A stretch of 64,000 nucleotides of DNA from Lingula anatina (Eukaryota; Brachiopoda; Lingulata; Lingulida; Lingulidae). The position numbers and the translations under genes are program-made. The notes under the pieces are model-generated. The model made no database searches and was not told the DNA's origin. It worked only from the letters and a program-made list of their open reading frames with translations. Where the stretch lies: positions 59,931-123,930 of the forward strand of contig NW_019775806.1 of the NCBI RefSeq assembly GCF_001039355.2, read 5' to 3'. Of this stretch, positions 23,462-36,473 are shown piece by piece (positions within the stretch are counted from its first letter, which is position 1; every line of letters begins with the position of its first letter).

Positions 23462-26400
23462 TGAGAGGGAAAATCTCGTTAGTGAATGTGCGTCGCCACA
23501 GCCTTTTACAACGAGTTACTACATTTAGCTGTCTGTGCATTCAAAATGTAAACGGTCATAAAAGTGAAATTTTTGAGTGAGTTAACATCTTCCATTAACC
23601 TCAATACTGTCAGAGGCAGTAAGAATTTTTCTTGATCACTACACGACATCTTTTATTTGCTCTATTTTTATAGACTAAATGACACCGTATTGTTTTTAGA
23701 ATGCATCCCCTCAAAATGGCATGAAAGCATTTTGTCACCTGACAAGGAACTATTTGATGATGTAAAAGAGTAATGATGATGGTTTAAGAATAACAACTTA
23801 AACTACATGCCATTGTCGTGTTGTTGCTTAAATCAAAAGAGGCGGTTAGCCGCTCTTTACTCTAAAATAATTTGCTGCCAGATTAAAGGAAATGCAAATA
23901 ACAATTCAGTATCTGTAGTAGGACAGAGCTGATGGTCAAGTGTAGATATTGCAGTGACCACAGACCGTCCTATTTAACCACTTATATATAGCTCACGACC
24001 AAAACGCTGCATGCAGTGCCAAACGCGAGTTATCTCCACGTGACAGCACACCATAAACCCTTATCATCATAGCAACAGTTGTTCAGTTCCCTTAAAAAGG
24101 CATATTTCTTGTTTTTATCCATGGTGAGTAACATTAACTGTGAACTTTCACAAGTGAAACAACCTGATTGCAAAAATTCTCGTTGGATTGTCTTTATTTT
24201 TGTATTGCTATATTGATTTATTTTGTGTTTTAATGCACTAATTGAATTTCACATTCGAGTTGATGCTGACGTTCACAGCTTCAATATACAGGATAAAAGC
24301 ACAATGGGTAAACCACCAAATTTTCCCAGTCATTACAACTATTTACTTCCATTATTTATAACCGTGGGCCGAACACAGAAGCACCGTTATTGCTGTTTTA
24401 TTACTCTTATCTTATCTACCACAAAACAAACACTACCTTAATAATCAATTTGCGGCTTGCCTCAGGTTTAAGCCTTGGGATTAATATACCACACGGAACA
24501 GTTTTGTTTAAAACAGGGAAGAGGTGCAGGAAATCGAACCTCTGTCACCACTAGATTTGCCAATACGCATATTAATGATTAAGTTAATGAGATTGAGGTT
24601 TTTCAGTATGATGTAGGGTTTTAAGCACCATGAGATCACGAACAGTGTGGCAACCTGTTGTATGGGAGCTAACATATTTTAACATATATGACAGCACCGT
24701 CAATTTGGGAGTTTAATACAAACTTGAACTCATCCAGGTTTGTAATCAAATGATTTCGTGGGACGATCACACTGCTTAGTCGCATATTTAAAGAATCAGA
24801 AAGTCATGTGTAGTCCAGAGGGTCACCTGTCAATTACTCCTTGTGGAACAAACTTTCAACATCGTGGAGTAATACACTCTGATATCAGGGGCCCACTTAA
24901 GTACTATGCAAAATCTTTTCTTTTTTTTTTTTTGTAAAAGAGTTCTAGCACACCCTGTGGAGTAGTGAGTAGTGGAGTGAAGCAGGGCGGAAAAGGTCCA
25001 CAAGGTGATCGGAATGGCCTAGGCAACAAAATTACCAAAATATATATATTTTTGTTTGCATTATTTTGTTTGTTTGTGTGGTGATGGAATAAGCGTCCAT
25101 ACCTGTGACTCTGTCTGCATAGGCCTAGTGGCATTTTGGTAATTAACTTTATTATTTCTTTAAAAGAAAATTTCTATTCTAAACTGTTACGAGAATTACT
25201 TATCAGTGTTTTTGAGATAAGTGGGGTTATGTGATTGGGCAAGTAAACAAATGCTAAGTAATTGCTATAAATGCCCTATTGAATCACGTGTTTGTTTTCA
25301 TGCCTCCATGTGACAGATTGAATGCACTTTCATAAGGCAAACGACATTGAATTGTATAGATTTATGAGCTTGCTAAAAAAAAGGCAGCAGGAAGAAGTGC
25401 ATAGTGGTGTGTAGTCATCCAAAATTCAGTTGCACCACTGACGACGACGACAGCCAAGACCGTGATATCTGGTAAATTTCATGAACTTCCATCATAGATT
25501 TTCATCGTTCTATCCTACCACATTGGACTAGGTTTGTATCTGCTTCTCTTAGCCAATTTATTTGTTTTATTTCGTGATTGCATCTCATAAACCACACAGT
25601 AGTGTATGCTGGCTAGCATAGTGGTATTTATTTTCCTTACATTGGAGTTTACGGCATTGAAAAACTTGAACAAATATACTAATTTAGAAAAGCATGAGAA
25701 ATAAACTACTGTAGTTCTTACATAGCCAATATTTCAAGCTATTGGCAAAACGCTTTTCACATTGCATTGAAATTACATATCTGATGACACTTTTCAACAC
25801 TTAACCAATTTGACTACTGTGGGACTTTTAAGTTTTAACTTCAAAGTTGTGTCCTTCCTCTTTACCACCTTGGATTGTGGCGAAAGTGGTTTGGATCAGC
25901 TGATTTGAATTCAGCTTTTAGATGCAGTGTAATTTTGTGCTACACGACTGAGAGAAAAAAACAGGGGTCAGTAGAACAAGACAGTAAAACGTGTTCAGAT
26001 CTATCATTCAGAGAATCTTTTCTCAGGGGACCGTGTTCTACACTGGCCTGTAAGATTGTGATCGAATGATGTACTATAAAGTTTGGGTATGAATACCTAG
26101 TTCTCAACTATGAAAAATAACTGTACCAGAAATAAAGGATATAATGTAACAATAAAAACCCAAATATTTATTGGAACCTACTGAGATAAACAACTGTATC
26201 AAAAAATCAAATATTAATTGGTACGCAACTAAGGAAATAAAAAAGGCCATTCTAAAACACAAGAGACTCTTCATCTTGTAGGTTGAAATAATTCGAAACT
26301 TTTTTGCGTGTCATATGATATTTCAGCTTTTGATATAAGTTCACTAATGAAGACGTATTACAGAAGTACAACCGGCATTATGCAAGTGTCGTTACATGAA

Positions 26401-27013
26401 CTAGCCACTGTTATGTGTGGAATGCTAATGGGGCGAAAGAGGACAAGTGGCAGGTTCATTGCGAACCTTAGCATTTTTCACTGAGTCCTTTTAACTAGGG
26501 GTATCAAAAGTTTCACTTTAACTTTTTCATTGAAAATGCTCTAGGTCTACCATGTTGGGAAAGCAGATTTGAATCACTTGTGGTACATGTACCTACAGCA
26601 TTCATCATAATGGAACAAAGAGTGCTGTATGTTCAGTTCCTGGCTCAACCACATCGAGTGTGCTATAGTGACCATTTGATCCTGAAAAGAATTAATTTAT
26701 GTGTTGGTCATTCACTTGTATTGCTATAGACATGCACGGTGCACATGTACCATATCACAGATATATAACTGTAAACTATACATCGCACATTTACTACGTA
26801 CTACACTATTGTACATATTTAAATCAACTGAAGGCTAGAATAGTGGTCTGGTTGAATAATCAATCAAAGGTATACGAGCGTATGAATGTGAATGATGTGG
26901 GTTTTACTCTGTCTCTGTAGATTTCCCACAGTTTTAAAGTGCATCAAATGCATTAAACACATTTGTGGTTTCCTTAAATCTTCAACAAAGTCTCACGTTT
27001 TTCATATTTTCAG

Positions 27014-27092
27014 GGAAAGCCGAAAAATGAAGATGGAACTATTTGACAGACGGAATCTTTAAGATCGACATTAACAGCATCTTCTGAAAGCA
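27014..27092 (+). promoter_or_regulatory. GPCR 5' leader with an upstream ORF
   Basis: A pyrimidine-rich stretch ending in CAG at 27011-27013 looks like a splice acceptor, so this may be the start of the coding exon. The leader contains a 12-codon upstream ORF, ATG at 27027 to TAA at 27060-27062, in the same frame as the main ATG and 30 bases before it. It could lower translation of the receptor. Confidence 0.45.
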
Positions 27093-28352
27093 ATGCAGTC
27101 GTCCGTCAATAAATCCAGTTTCTTCGGATTTGAGGAAGGATGGGGAAACCGGTCCTACTTTGCCTACTATGGTCAATTCCAAAGAGAAAGTACAGCCATT
27201 GTTGGGATTGAAGTGTTCTTTTTAATTCTACTATGGATCTGGGGTGTGGTAGGAAACGTCCTTGTAATAATTGTCGTCATAAGCAACAAGGGAATGAGGA
27301 AAAGTAACACGAACTTATTCATTGTGAACTTATCAGTGTCAGACATACTGTTCACTATGGGAAACCCTCTCATTGCAACTACACGGGTTACTGAAAGTTG
27401 GATCTTTGGCAGAGTACTGTGCGGCCTCATGCCTCTATTAGAATTCGTGTGTGGTTACGTATCCATATGGACAATGACATTCATCAGCATTGACCGCTTT
27501 CGCGTCATCGTTGGTCACAGATCACGGAAATTCAAATTAGGAACCGTGATAGGTATGGTGGCATTTACATGGATCTCGGGAATATTATTTTTCATTCCTC
27601 TGGCAATTTACTTCCAGATTCGTGAATTTCCATTTAAAGACGGCACTGCGACACTATGTACGCTCGTCTGGCCTTATGTTAGCAAAACTTTTAACGTGTC
27701 CTACCCTTATACAGCTGTTGGAATTAGCCTCTTTTTCATAGTGCCGCTGGTCATTATTGTTCACAACTATTCGCGGATACTTCATTTCTTGTGGAAAAAG
27801 CGACAAAAATTAAACAAATCTCTCCGGACAAGTTCCGAAATCGGCAGTTTCAGCACAATAAGTAGGAACGGCACAAATAATGTCAACGGGGAGACTTTGA
27901 GAAGGAGGACGTTAAGCGATTGCGAAGCGTCCCGAGATCAGAGAGACCTGAACGTTGTTCGATTCCTTGTGATCATTGTGGTTGCTTTTATCGTTAGTTG
28001 GACTCCTATTTTCATAACACTGTCTCTGGTTGTTTACGATGGGAACATGGAAGTACCTACGCTTTCTTCTCAGATTTTTATTCTCACAGCTTCTATCACT
28101 TTCTCAAATGCGTGCATAAACCCTATAATCTACGGCACTTTTAATCAAAACTTTCGCCGAGGTTTCAAAAAGATTGGACAGTCTCTTAAACTGTGTAAAT
28201 CAATGCGGGACATTGACACAAGCATTCGCTGCTCAAGTACTGAGAATCACCACCCAAGTAAAGATGGGAATCATGACAGTGGAATAGTGCTTTCAAATGT
28301 CAACGCAGAAGGACAGCTGCATGCAGATATGCACCAGGAAGAAAAGTTTTGA
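27093..28352 (+). CDS. Free fatty acid receptor 4 (GPR120)-like GPCR, single coding exon
   Basis: This is a 419-residue class A receptor with seven hydrophobic segments. Landmarks are Asn55 (TM1), Asp84 (TM2), Cys110 and Cys189 for the extracellular disulfide, DRF at 134-136 in place of DRY, SWTP in TM6 and NPIIY in TM7. Asn6 and Asn19 lie in glycosylation sequons. It aligns with human FFAR4 as I recall it: NPLIATTRVTESW at the top of TM2 against IPLVLAVRWTEAW, CTLVWP in the second extracellular loop, and TFSNACINPIIY in TM7. Arg98 falls on human Arg99, which binds the fatty-acid carboxylate. A long-chain fatty acid or similar lipid acid is therefore the likely ligand. The third loop holds a Ser/Thr/Arg-rich insert and the tail is Ser-rich. 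A peptide receptor of the rhodopsin beta group is the main alternative. Confidence 0.72.
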   Translation: MQSSVNKSSFFGFEEGWGNRSYFAYYGQFQRESTAIVGIEVFFLILLWIWGVVGNVLVIIVVISNKGMRKSNTNLFIVNLSVSDILFTMGNPLIATTRVTESWIFGRVLCGLMPLLEFVCGYVSIWTMTFISIDRFRVIVGHRSRKFKLGTVIGMVAFTWISGILFFIPLAIYFQIREFPFKDGTATLCTLVWPYVSKTFNVSYPYTAVGISLFFIVPLVIIVHNYSRILHFLWKKRQKLNKSLRTSSEIGSFSTISRNGTNNVNGETLRRRTLSDCEASRDQRDLNVVRFLVIIVVAFIVSWTPIFITLSLVVYDGNMEVPTLSSQIFILTASITFSNACINPIIYGTFNQNFRRGFKKIGQSLKLCKSMRDIDTSIRCSSTENHHPSKDGNHDSGIVLSNVNAEGQLHADMHQEEKF

Positions 28353-30027
28353 CCGTGTAAAATAATGATAATGACCTTTCCAACATTTAGTAGATATGTT
28401 CTATATGTATGCATACACTGTTTGACACCAAGTAGGTGTGTCCGTAAATTGCGATAGAGGTGATAGTGAATTGCGCCACTAATCCAAAAGCCTACGGTGT
28501 AATCTGAAGCGATGTGTATTAATTCAACGGATATTGTGTTCTTTTTCCGCTGTAAATATTTATGTATTTTTGGAAAATAACAGATGTTTCGTATCGTATT
28601 TTGTAACTAATAGACTTAACAAATGGCGGATTAATGATTGCTGAACTTGGGTATATTTAAAAGATTCATAGCATCGGAGGAAGGCCTAAATTTCACTAAA
28701 TTGTGTTTCAAAGTGAACGTTTTTTCTGAGCTTGCTACTGTCAAAATGACAATTTCATTTTTCATGTTAAAGTTTTGCTAATACTTACTTTTAACAGTAT
28801 CTTACTAGTGAAATGCTGTTTTTATAGCAATGTTTGATATGAACATGTACTAAGTTTTCTATTATACATATTTCCTCTTTTTCAATATGATATTTTCATT
28901 CATATGAAGCGATCACCACTTTTGTTTTCTTGACCATCTTATGTAAGAATTGTAAATCCCACGCACAAAGGCCCATTTTATTTAAGAAGCAAAGCGTAAA
29001 TTAAATCATAATGCTTTTATCATTTTCACCATTTGCATGTATCATTACTAATTGCTCTTTCCAGACAGCATTACGTATAAAACAACTACAATCGACTTCT
29101 CCGTGTTATCCCACCGTTTTTCCTTTTTGTCGAGCACGTATTTTCCTAATTAACTTATGAATAATGGAAAATTCGTTGAAACTGCTTAGAATTTGACCCT
29201 ACAAGGGCACCCGAAGAACAACAGAGAGGTTTGCCAGGCTGTGAATGCGTGAAAGCAATATTCCCCTTTATAAGATGCATCTAGTTCTTAACATCCGTTT
29301 TAAAGATAAGAAACAAACACAATTAGGATTTCAATACAAGGCACCATCATCGAAAATATGTTACAAATGTATATCATGTTTGTTGGTCTTAGGGTAGTGT
29401 CTTTTATTCCCCGGTTATAATAGATTGGAAGGGGGGCTATTTTTTTAATGCATTTTGAAATTTCTGGGATTTTTCTTTTCCAATTTTACTAAATCCTAAC
29501 AAACACACAGACGCCTTGCTATTGTTTAAGGGTAAGGAGGTAATGTTCTTTGAACAGCTCTCCCTTTATTTGTCCTATTAGCAAAGATAAAGTAAATATT
29601 CGTTTACAAAAATCATAAAACCACGCGCCACATCACGAAATGCTCTATCTATACATACACAAGATTGTTAATGCCAAGCGATTTTGAAATTCTTGTTAAA
29701 AAAAGTATAAGGCTTTTTCCAAAACTTGTTAGCAATATAACCTACTGGACCTTAGTTAGGTTTTTGATACTGAAAACAATACAAGAATTAAATATTTAAC
29801 AACGCCGAGATAAAACTAATTAATCACCGACTGTTACAAATAGAACAAGCAACTAATAACAGATACACTCAATAGTTCTTATCAAGCATTCAAAAAAAAA
29901 AAAAAAAACTATGACAAGTAAGCTAATTCCATTTATACAAACAAACAAAGTTGCTATTACTGAGCTTCGTAGCTTTAATTGCTTTCAATGACGAAAGCAA
30001 GTCATACTTAAACAACCCAAGGTTGTA
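28353..30027. other. Spacer between the GPCR and the lysyl oxidase-like gene
   Basis: The 3' UTR of the GPCR begins here; a possible ATTAAA lies at 29000-29005. No gene is seen. The two genes converge tail to tail, separated by about 1.7 kb. Confidence 0.5.
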
Positions 30028-30033
30028 TTTATT
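30028..30033 (-). promoter_or_regulatory. Polyadenylation signal of the lysyl oxidase-like gene
   Basis: AATAAA on the minus strand (TTTATT on plus), about 290 bases after the TAA at 30320-30322. Confidence 0.5.
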
Positions 30034-30319
30034 CGTTTCGGCTCAATCTCCTTTTTAGTTATACGATAACTAACAAACACCCACTTTGCATAGGAACAGG
30101 GACATTCAATTTCGATCCAAATGAAAAATCTGACAGACTTTTAAATTGTTGGCCACGAGACACAGGTAAATCAGAGGATTTAAGACAATAAACATCATTT
30201 TTATAGCGTCCTCCCTTGTGGTGGATCCAGAGAAATGCTTCTTTTCGAGGCCGCTTCGTGAGATTGGTTGTTTCAAGAACACCCTTTTCTTGAATTATAT
30301 CACACATCTTAACCGTCCT

Positions 30320-33300
30320 TTATGCTCCGATCCTGCAGTTTGATGCGGACGCACTGAAACCCGTGTAGACAACGTCGCAAGTGGAGATATTGTTGTCAAA
30401 GTCCAATTCGGCCACCATGTACTCGGGATTAATGTGTATCTTGAAAAAAATTGCCATATAATTTACTTTATGCATTTATTTATAAGTAAACGACAGTCAT
30501 ATCAACGTGCAGACCTAAGTCTGCGGTCCGTTTACCTAGCTAAAATCTAAAACACAAATAAAGCAATAGCTAACTGACTTGTTAGCAATAGCTAGCTCAC
30601 TTGTTTTCAGTTTGTCACAAACATCAGAAACATGCAAAAGTATTTAAATGAAAAAAAAAAGAGTTCACGATTGTTTTTCATATCATAAATGTTACTCGCA
30701 CTGGTGGATTTGCTAAGGCAGCAAGGAGGGGGGCAAGGATAAGCGAATGGCTTCGCTCGGCAAATTTGAAATGAGAGACTAGAACAATTTAAATATAATA
30801 TGCATTGAACAGGGATGGGAAAATTCTGTTTCCATGTTATGATGTGTTTCATGAGGCAGACTTCCAACAAGCACAATATCCTACTCAGCCAAACCCCCTC
30901 CCTCTAAATGGCCCAAAATCGATTTGTTTTTTCTGCCTTAGACACCCCAGTAGTAGGCCTACAAGTGGAGGGTGGGGCTTTATCCGCATACACACACCCT
31001 TCGAGTCGGTATTGTGGTATTGCGCTGCGGTGACATAAGACTGATGTGAAACATTTTGTGCTGAAAAACGTGCTTAGAGTACGTACCCGCAGTATATAAT
31101 TCCCAGGTTTGACATTGGATATATCAATCCACTGACAGTCAATGTCTCTGTCGTATACGTCAGAGCAGCCCGGAGATATTCCTAATAATATCACACAGAA
31201 ATACTATAAGAATCGTAAAAAATAAACACAGTTATAGAATATTAACTTGGCGGTATAAAACAACATGAATACTGATAGATTAATGTAGGCTAATATGCCC
31301 CCCCCCCCCAAAGTTGTCAGTCTGGACAAGAGCGAAGTTACAGTAAAACGCGTAGAATATTTTTGTAACTTTTACCCGAAAAGTTCAGGCTTTTTACCTA
31401 TTGATACAAATAAGATAAAATGGATATAAATAAGATAAAAATCAACCATATTAGCACACGAATAAGCAATGTGCAAAAATAATATGAATTAAAGTAAGAA
31501 ACAATTCAAGCGTTCCAAAAAAATGAAAAACATTTAAACCTTGGTCTCCATAGTTAACACAGGAATAAACTTTCTTGGAGCCATTGTGGCAGTGAACGTC
31601 TTCCAGACAGAATCCTGCTTTATGCCCTTCAGCCACGTTGTTTCCCTCAGTGTCTATCAAGTCGTAGTGTGCAAACACCAACATACTGTGGTAATGTCTG
31701 TAACAGAAACGACCAAATATGCATATTGTACATGTTTTTCTTTTACCAAAGTAGTTTGTATCTGCCCTTTTGTAGTACGTACTGCATCTGCATTATTCTA
31801 CGCCCCGTTTGTTTTGCCATTGCCTTGTGTCTATTACCTTATGAGAAGCATTGCAACTGGGTTTCAAATGAAGTTATAACAGGAGTTACTAAACCAGCTT
31901 CAAGTACCATTTACGACAATAAATTGAGTACTTGTTGATTCTTGGTGCTTCTTGGTAGAAGTATATACTTTTTATGGACTCATATCAGGGCCGTAGCCTG
32001 AGCAAACTGCCAGGGGGGGCAGTAAGCGGACATGAGGGGGCGAAGCCACCAAGGGGGGGGGGTGTCCCCTCCCACGGTGTGGAAAATTTTAAAAAACTGT
32101 ATAATACTGCATTCTGGTGTATTTTAACTGTTATTTATTGCTCAATCAGAAGTCAGAAATTGCGATTATTTTTTTTGCACCTCAAATCCCAGGGGGGGGA
32201 GGGGGGAGGGGCAGCTGCCCCCCCTGCCCCCCCAGAGGCTACGGCCCTGCATATAAACAACATATTTTAAATACTGTTGAAACATATTGTTAAAACATAT
32301 ATCCTGAAAAAGCGTTTATGAAGTGCAGCCGAAAGTCAGCTCGAGGCTATAGGTGTTTTATGATCTAAATAAAAGAATCTATATAACTCACTGCATTACT
32401 TAAAAATAATCCGGGGCCAAAAAGAACACTCACAAGTGGCATGCATGCCAGTCCCAGGCTGTTTTGGGGGTATGTGGATTAAAAGGCGCCGTCCCATGGT
32501 TATGAATGTCACTGGTAAAACGTAACAGGCGCCTCTGGTGAGTGGACCAAGTTCCTGAAATGAAGACGAGTTCAGTTAGATATCTTATTAAAGGCGATTT
32601 CACGGTTTCACAAAAGGATTGTGTGTATGTGTGTCATGAGAGGGTTAAAATACACATTATGAATTTAATCATAAATTTAAAATTAAAGATAAAAGGTAAA
32701 ATCAGCGAGAGTCCCGCGGAGTTGGATCGGTCTACGTAGAACGGTAGTTTCATTGGGAATGAGCCTTTATTGAGTAGAATTGTCCATTATAAAGATATAA
32801 GGAAAGAATGCTTCATTTTACTATTCTACTTTCTGTTCTTACTTGGATTTCTTTCTATGTAATCGTAGGCATCAGACGGAAAGCAGTTTTCTTCCAAAGC
32901 ACATGTCATGTATAGGAAGGGTCGGTCTTGTAAGTAAACAGACATTTCCAAAGCCGTTAAATTCAGCTTGATGTCTGGGAGCTCTGAAGGAAAGATATAG
33001 TATCGTTTTGAACTCTGTAAGTCTGCATGTATTTTAACAAAACACCCTATACACATGTTAATATGGTTCCAATACTTTAATAATTGCAAATTATTTTTAA
33101 TCAACCATCCATATACTTGATAATATATTTATATCAGTTTAGTGCGCCTCTGCAATGAAAACTTTAAACATTTAAAATATCACTTAATATATATATTGGG
33201 AAAACAATTAGCATTGGCTTATACACAATAAGAAGAGCTGAAGGCAAAAACTTGCAAATTTTGTCGGTGACTCTAGATCTAATCACCGTACTTACGATCT

Positions 33301-36300
33301 GTGCATGACACCCCGGCGATGGATGCAGGTCTAGAGCACCTTGTTTTGACGCCTTCGTGGTTTAAGAAACTGTGGTGCCGACATTCTGAAAGCGTGTTTT
33401 CTTTACCCGTACACTCGATTCCAGCAAAAGCCTTCCTCATGGTTTGCCCTTGGAAATAGTTTGCCTATTACGACAAAATGATGCATTGGTTCGAATCCTA
33501 CACGACAAGACATGCCCGTGCTTAGGACCCACGAAATATATTTCATGTCGACAACGCTCGGTTTGGATTACAGCAAAGGATAAAGTAGTTTAGATTGCCT
33601 ATATAGGTTCAAAACTGTCGTTAGCAGTAGAGTAATTTTGATAATAAAATCTTTCTCTCCACTGCAAATTTATTTGAAAATCGTTGTAAAATAATTTTCA
33701 ACATTTTTATCACACTCTCTATACAATCAGTCACCATTTTGCCACATTTTCATATCTTTCAAACTTTTTCCAGATTCTTTTCATGTGAATAATTTATTAA
33801 ATCTTCACAATTATCTAAACAGTTGTAATTTGTTGACTTGGCACACGTACTTACCCGATGAGCGCGATCAGCGTAACCATACCCCAACTGCCTGCACACA
33901 ACCATTGCCTCCAGAAGGCTCCAGTAAGTCCCGCATACGGTCTTCCATTTGCCGTCCACTCTAACCTCCACGCGACCTTCTTTGCGGTGTCTTCCCCCTT
34001 TTAGTCGAACCTTATACTCCTGAAACAGATACGCTGATCATTATTTAAAAAGAGAAAAAGATATTTTAGAACGCGGTTTCATTGAACGCGAGTTCATTGA
34101 TGTTTTTTTAGCATGACATTAAAGATGCGTGGTGGTTTTAGTGAGTAGAGGTGGTTGGAGGTGTGATTATTTCCAGTAGGCCTTGCCTTTAAATGTGATC
34201 AGCAGTTTGCTATGACTTCTTTAGTCATGCATATAGCAACTTTATCGTGTGGAATTTTACCCTTTTTTTCACAGTTTTTACCACAAAACCATAAAAGTTT
34301 TGGTTACAACAAATTGTATAACCATATGGCATACCGAACGAGAACCATTCTCACGATTATCAGCAAAAGATGGTGTAACGTGAGCCTGGGCATCGTCGTA
34401 AACTCTCAGAGCGGCTGCAGCACCTCCGTCATTATATACAAAGGGTTTGGCAGTAGTGGTGGTGGTGGTTGTAGTGGTAGTAGTAGGTTCCGTCCGTTTC
34501 CCCTTACAAACAACACCCGCCGCCTCGTTCCTATCGCAGTTGTGGCGGCCCCAGCCAAGAGACCAACACTTTTCTAGCTGTTTCTCGTTCCCATAGCAGT
34601 AAACATCGTCCATCCAGATTTTTGCTGAAAAGAAGCGCAAATGTAAATAAAGCTTATATAATGATGCCCTGAGAAACTAACCCATTCCCCTTTTTTTAGA
34701 TGATACCATAGTTATTGACAAAATGAATGAAAAACATAAAACTGGCGTGTGCTCTGTAACTCAGGGCAATACCCAACAGATTGAAATCTGAAAATCGTTT
34801 TTACAACCGTCAATTGAATTACCTTGGTTCTAAAAGCATACAAAAACTTTATGACACAAAGTTGAAGGGCGCCAATCATATAGTACTGGATTTCATTTAA
34901 ATGAAGTACCACACCCATTTGATTCCAAGTAGAAAATATATAATTTTAGTTACGTTTTGGTAACCAAGTTTAGTAAGCCTTTTAATGCACACTTATAACA
35001 TTAGGTGTGTTTCGTTGTTTGGGGACATTTGGGACGGAGAAAGCCAAGAATTGTAGTTACTCCTTGCACATATTTTGCTCTGCTCTGTGTAAAAGAAACA
35101 ACAGGCCAAAATTATCAATCTACTCAACGTGCTTCCAGCTTGGGAGTTCAACCTTCTCGAAGGGTATATGGAGGTATCTTACATCAATATCATCAATTGG
35201 ATACTCTATTCCTATGACTTGTCTAAGATGTTAGCCTAAAGATTTTACAAATGTGAATAATAAAGTGAATTAAGTGTCTCTGTGAGAAACGTTTGTGAGA
35301 AACGTGTCTTGTTTTTTACTCTGTTTTTTATTTTTCAAACTATTGATGATGTATTAATGTTGTGTTCTGCTTTCGATTGTTTTCTCATTTTTGTAAACAG
35401 TTTGAAACGGAGATCAAACCCTGGGTCGCATAAAACGCAGAATTTGGCTTTTTCTGTGAACAGAAACCATGAAACATATGCAGTCGGAAATATTTATGCC
35501 TGATACAACCTCGTCAACCTGGTTCGTTCTGTTCAAATTCCAGACCTAATTTGGTCTCGTAGTTGCATTTCAGGAGGATTTTACTAGAACAGGAAGTTTT
35601 AGAAATCATTTGTAATTTGATGTTTTGATACAACTGTTTTCCACAGATATTCACGTTATTGGCTTACGTGTACTGGGTTTTGATATGAAATTAATTGCGT
35701 TTCTGTGCATTTGCTACAGGTAAATAAATGTATTTTCTAATATTCTAAATATTATCATGAAAGGACAATAAAAAATAATCCCGTAATGATGAAAGATCAA
35801 CATTTTGCCAAACTGAAAGGATTATCGTGACTACAGGGCTGTGTGTATGCTTAACTATTTAGTGTTGCTTGCTGACATGCCGCACGTAAAATTGAAAACG
35901 AAGTTTTTGTTTCATAAAATATGGTATGTGCACATTGCTGAAGTCCAAGCTGTTGACATTTGTAGCCAAGATATTTCACAAACAGCAGCTGTTCTCGCGT
36001 ATCTTCTGCTTTGAACACCAAAATGCCTATACAGACTTAAATGTAAGGGACAGAAACTCAATTATCATGCTCAACAACCAGTTATCTTATATTGAAACTT
36101 GTGAAATATATAACCACCGTTTAATACCCTTCTTTGTCAGGCTGATACAAGACCCCCTCCACCCCCCATCCCCAGGTACTGATGCATTCTAGGAAGAGTC
36201 CACTTATATAAAATGCGGACCCGTGGTACAGGAATTCCCCGTTTTCTATCTGAGTTCTCCAAAATTAAAGCCAAACGTACCAATTGACATGGTTCACGTC

Positions 36301-36422
36301 AGTCCAGTTTTTAGAAGCCTCATGTATATAAAATAGAGTAATGTCAGATCAAGATGAGAGATATCAAAGTTTTGCTTTAAACAGAGATCAGGAGAGCACA
36401 TGGAATCTAAGGGCTCATTCCC

Positions 36423-36473
<51 letters not shown>

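Larger units (their letters stand above)
19306..27013. other. 7.7-kb spacer with no convincing gene
   Basis: I see no exon series on either strand. Contents include a degraded CAGGCC-type element (20148 to about 20310), (GA)n at 23430-23458, and poly-T/poly-A runs. Untranslated first exons of the GPCR gene could lie here, because that gene has an acceptor at 27012-27013, but I cannot place them. Confidence 0.45.
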
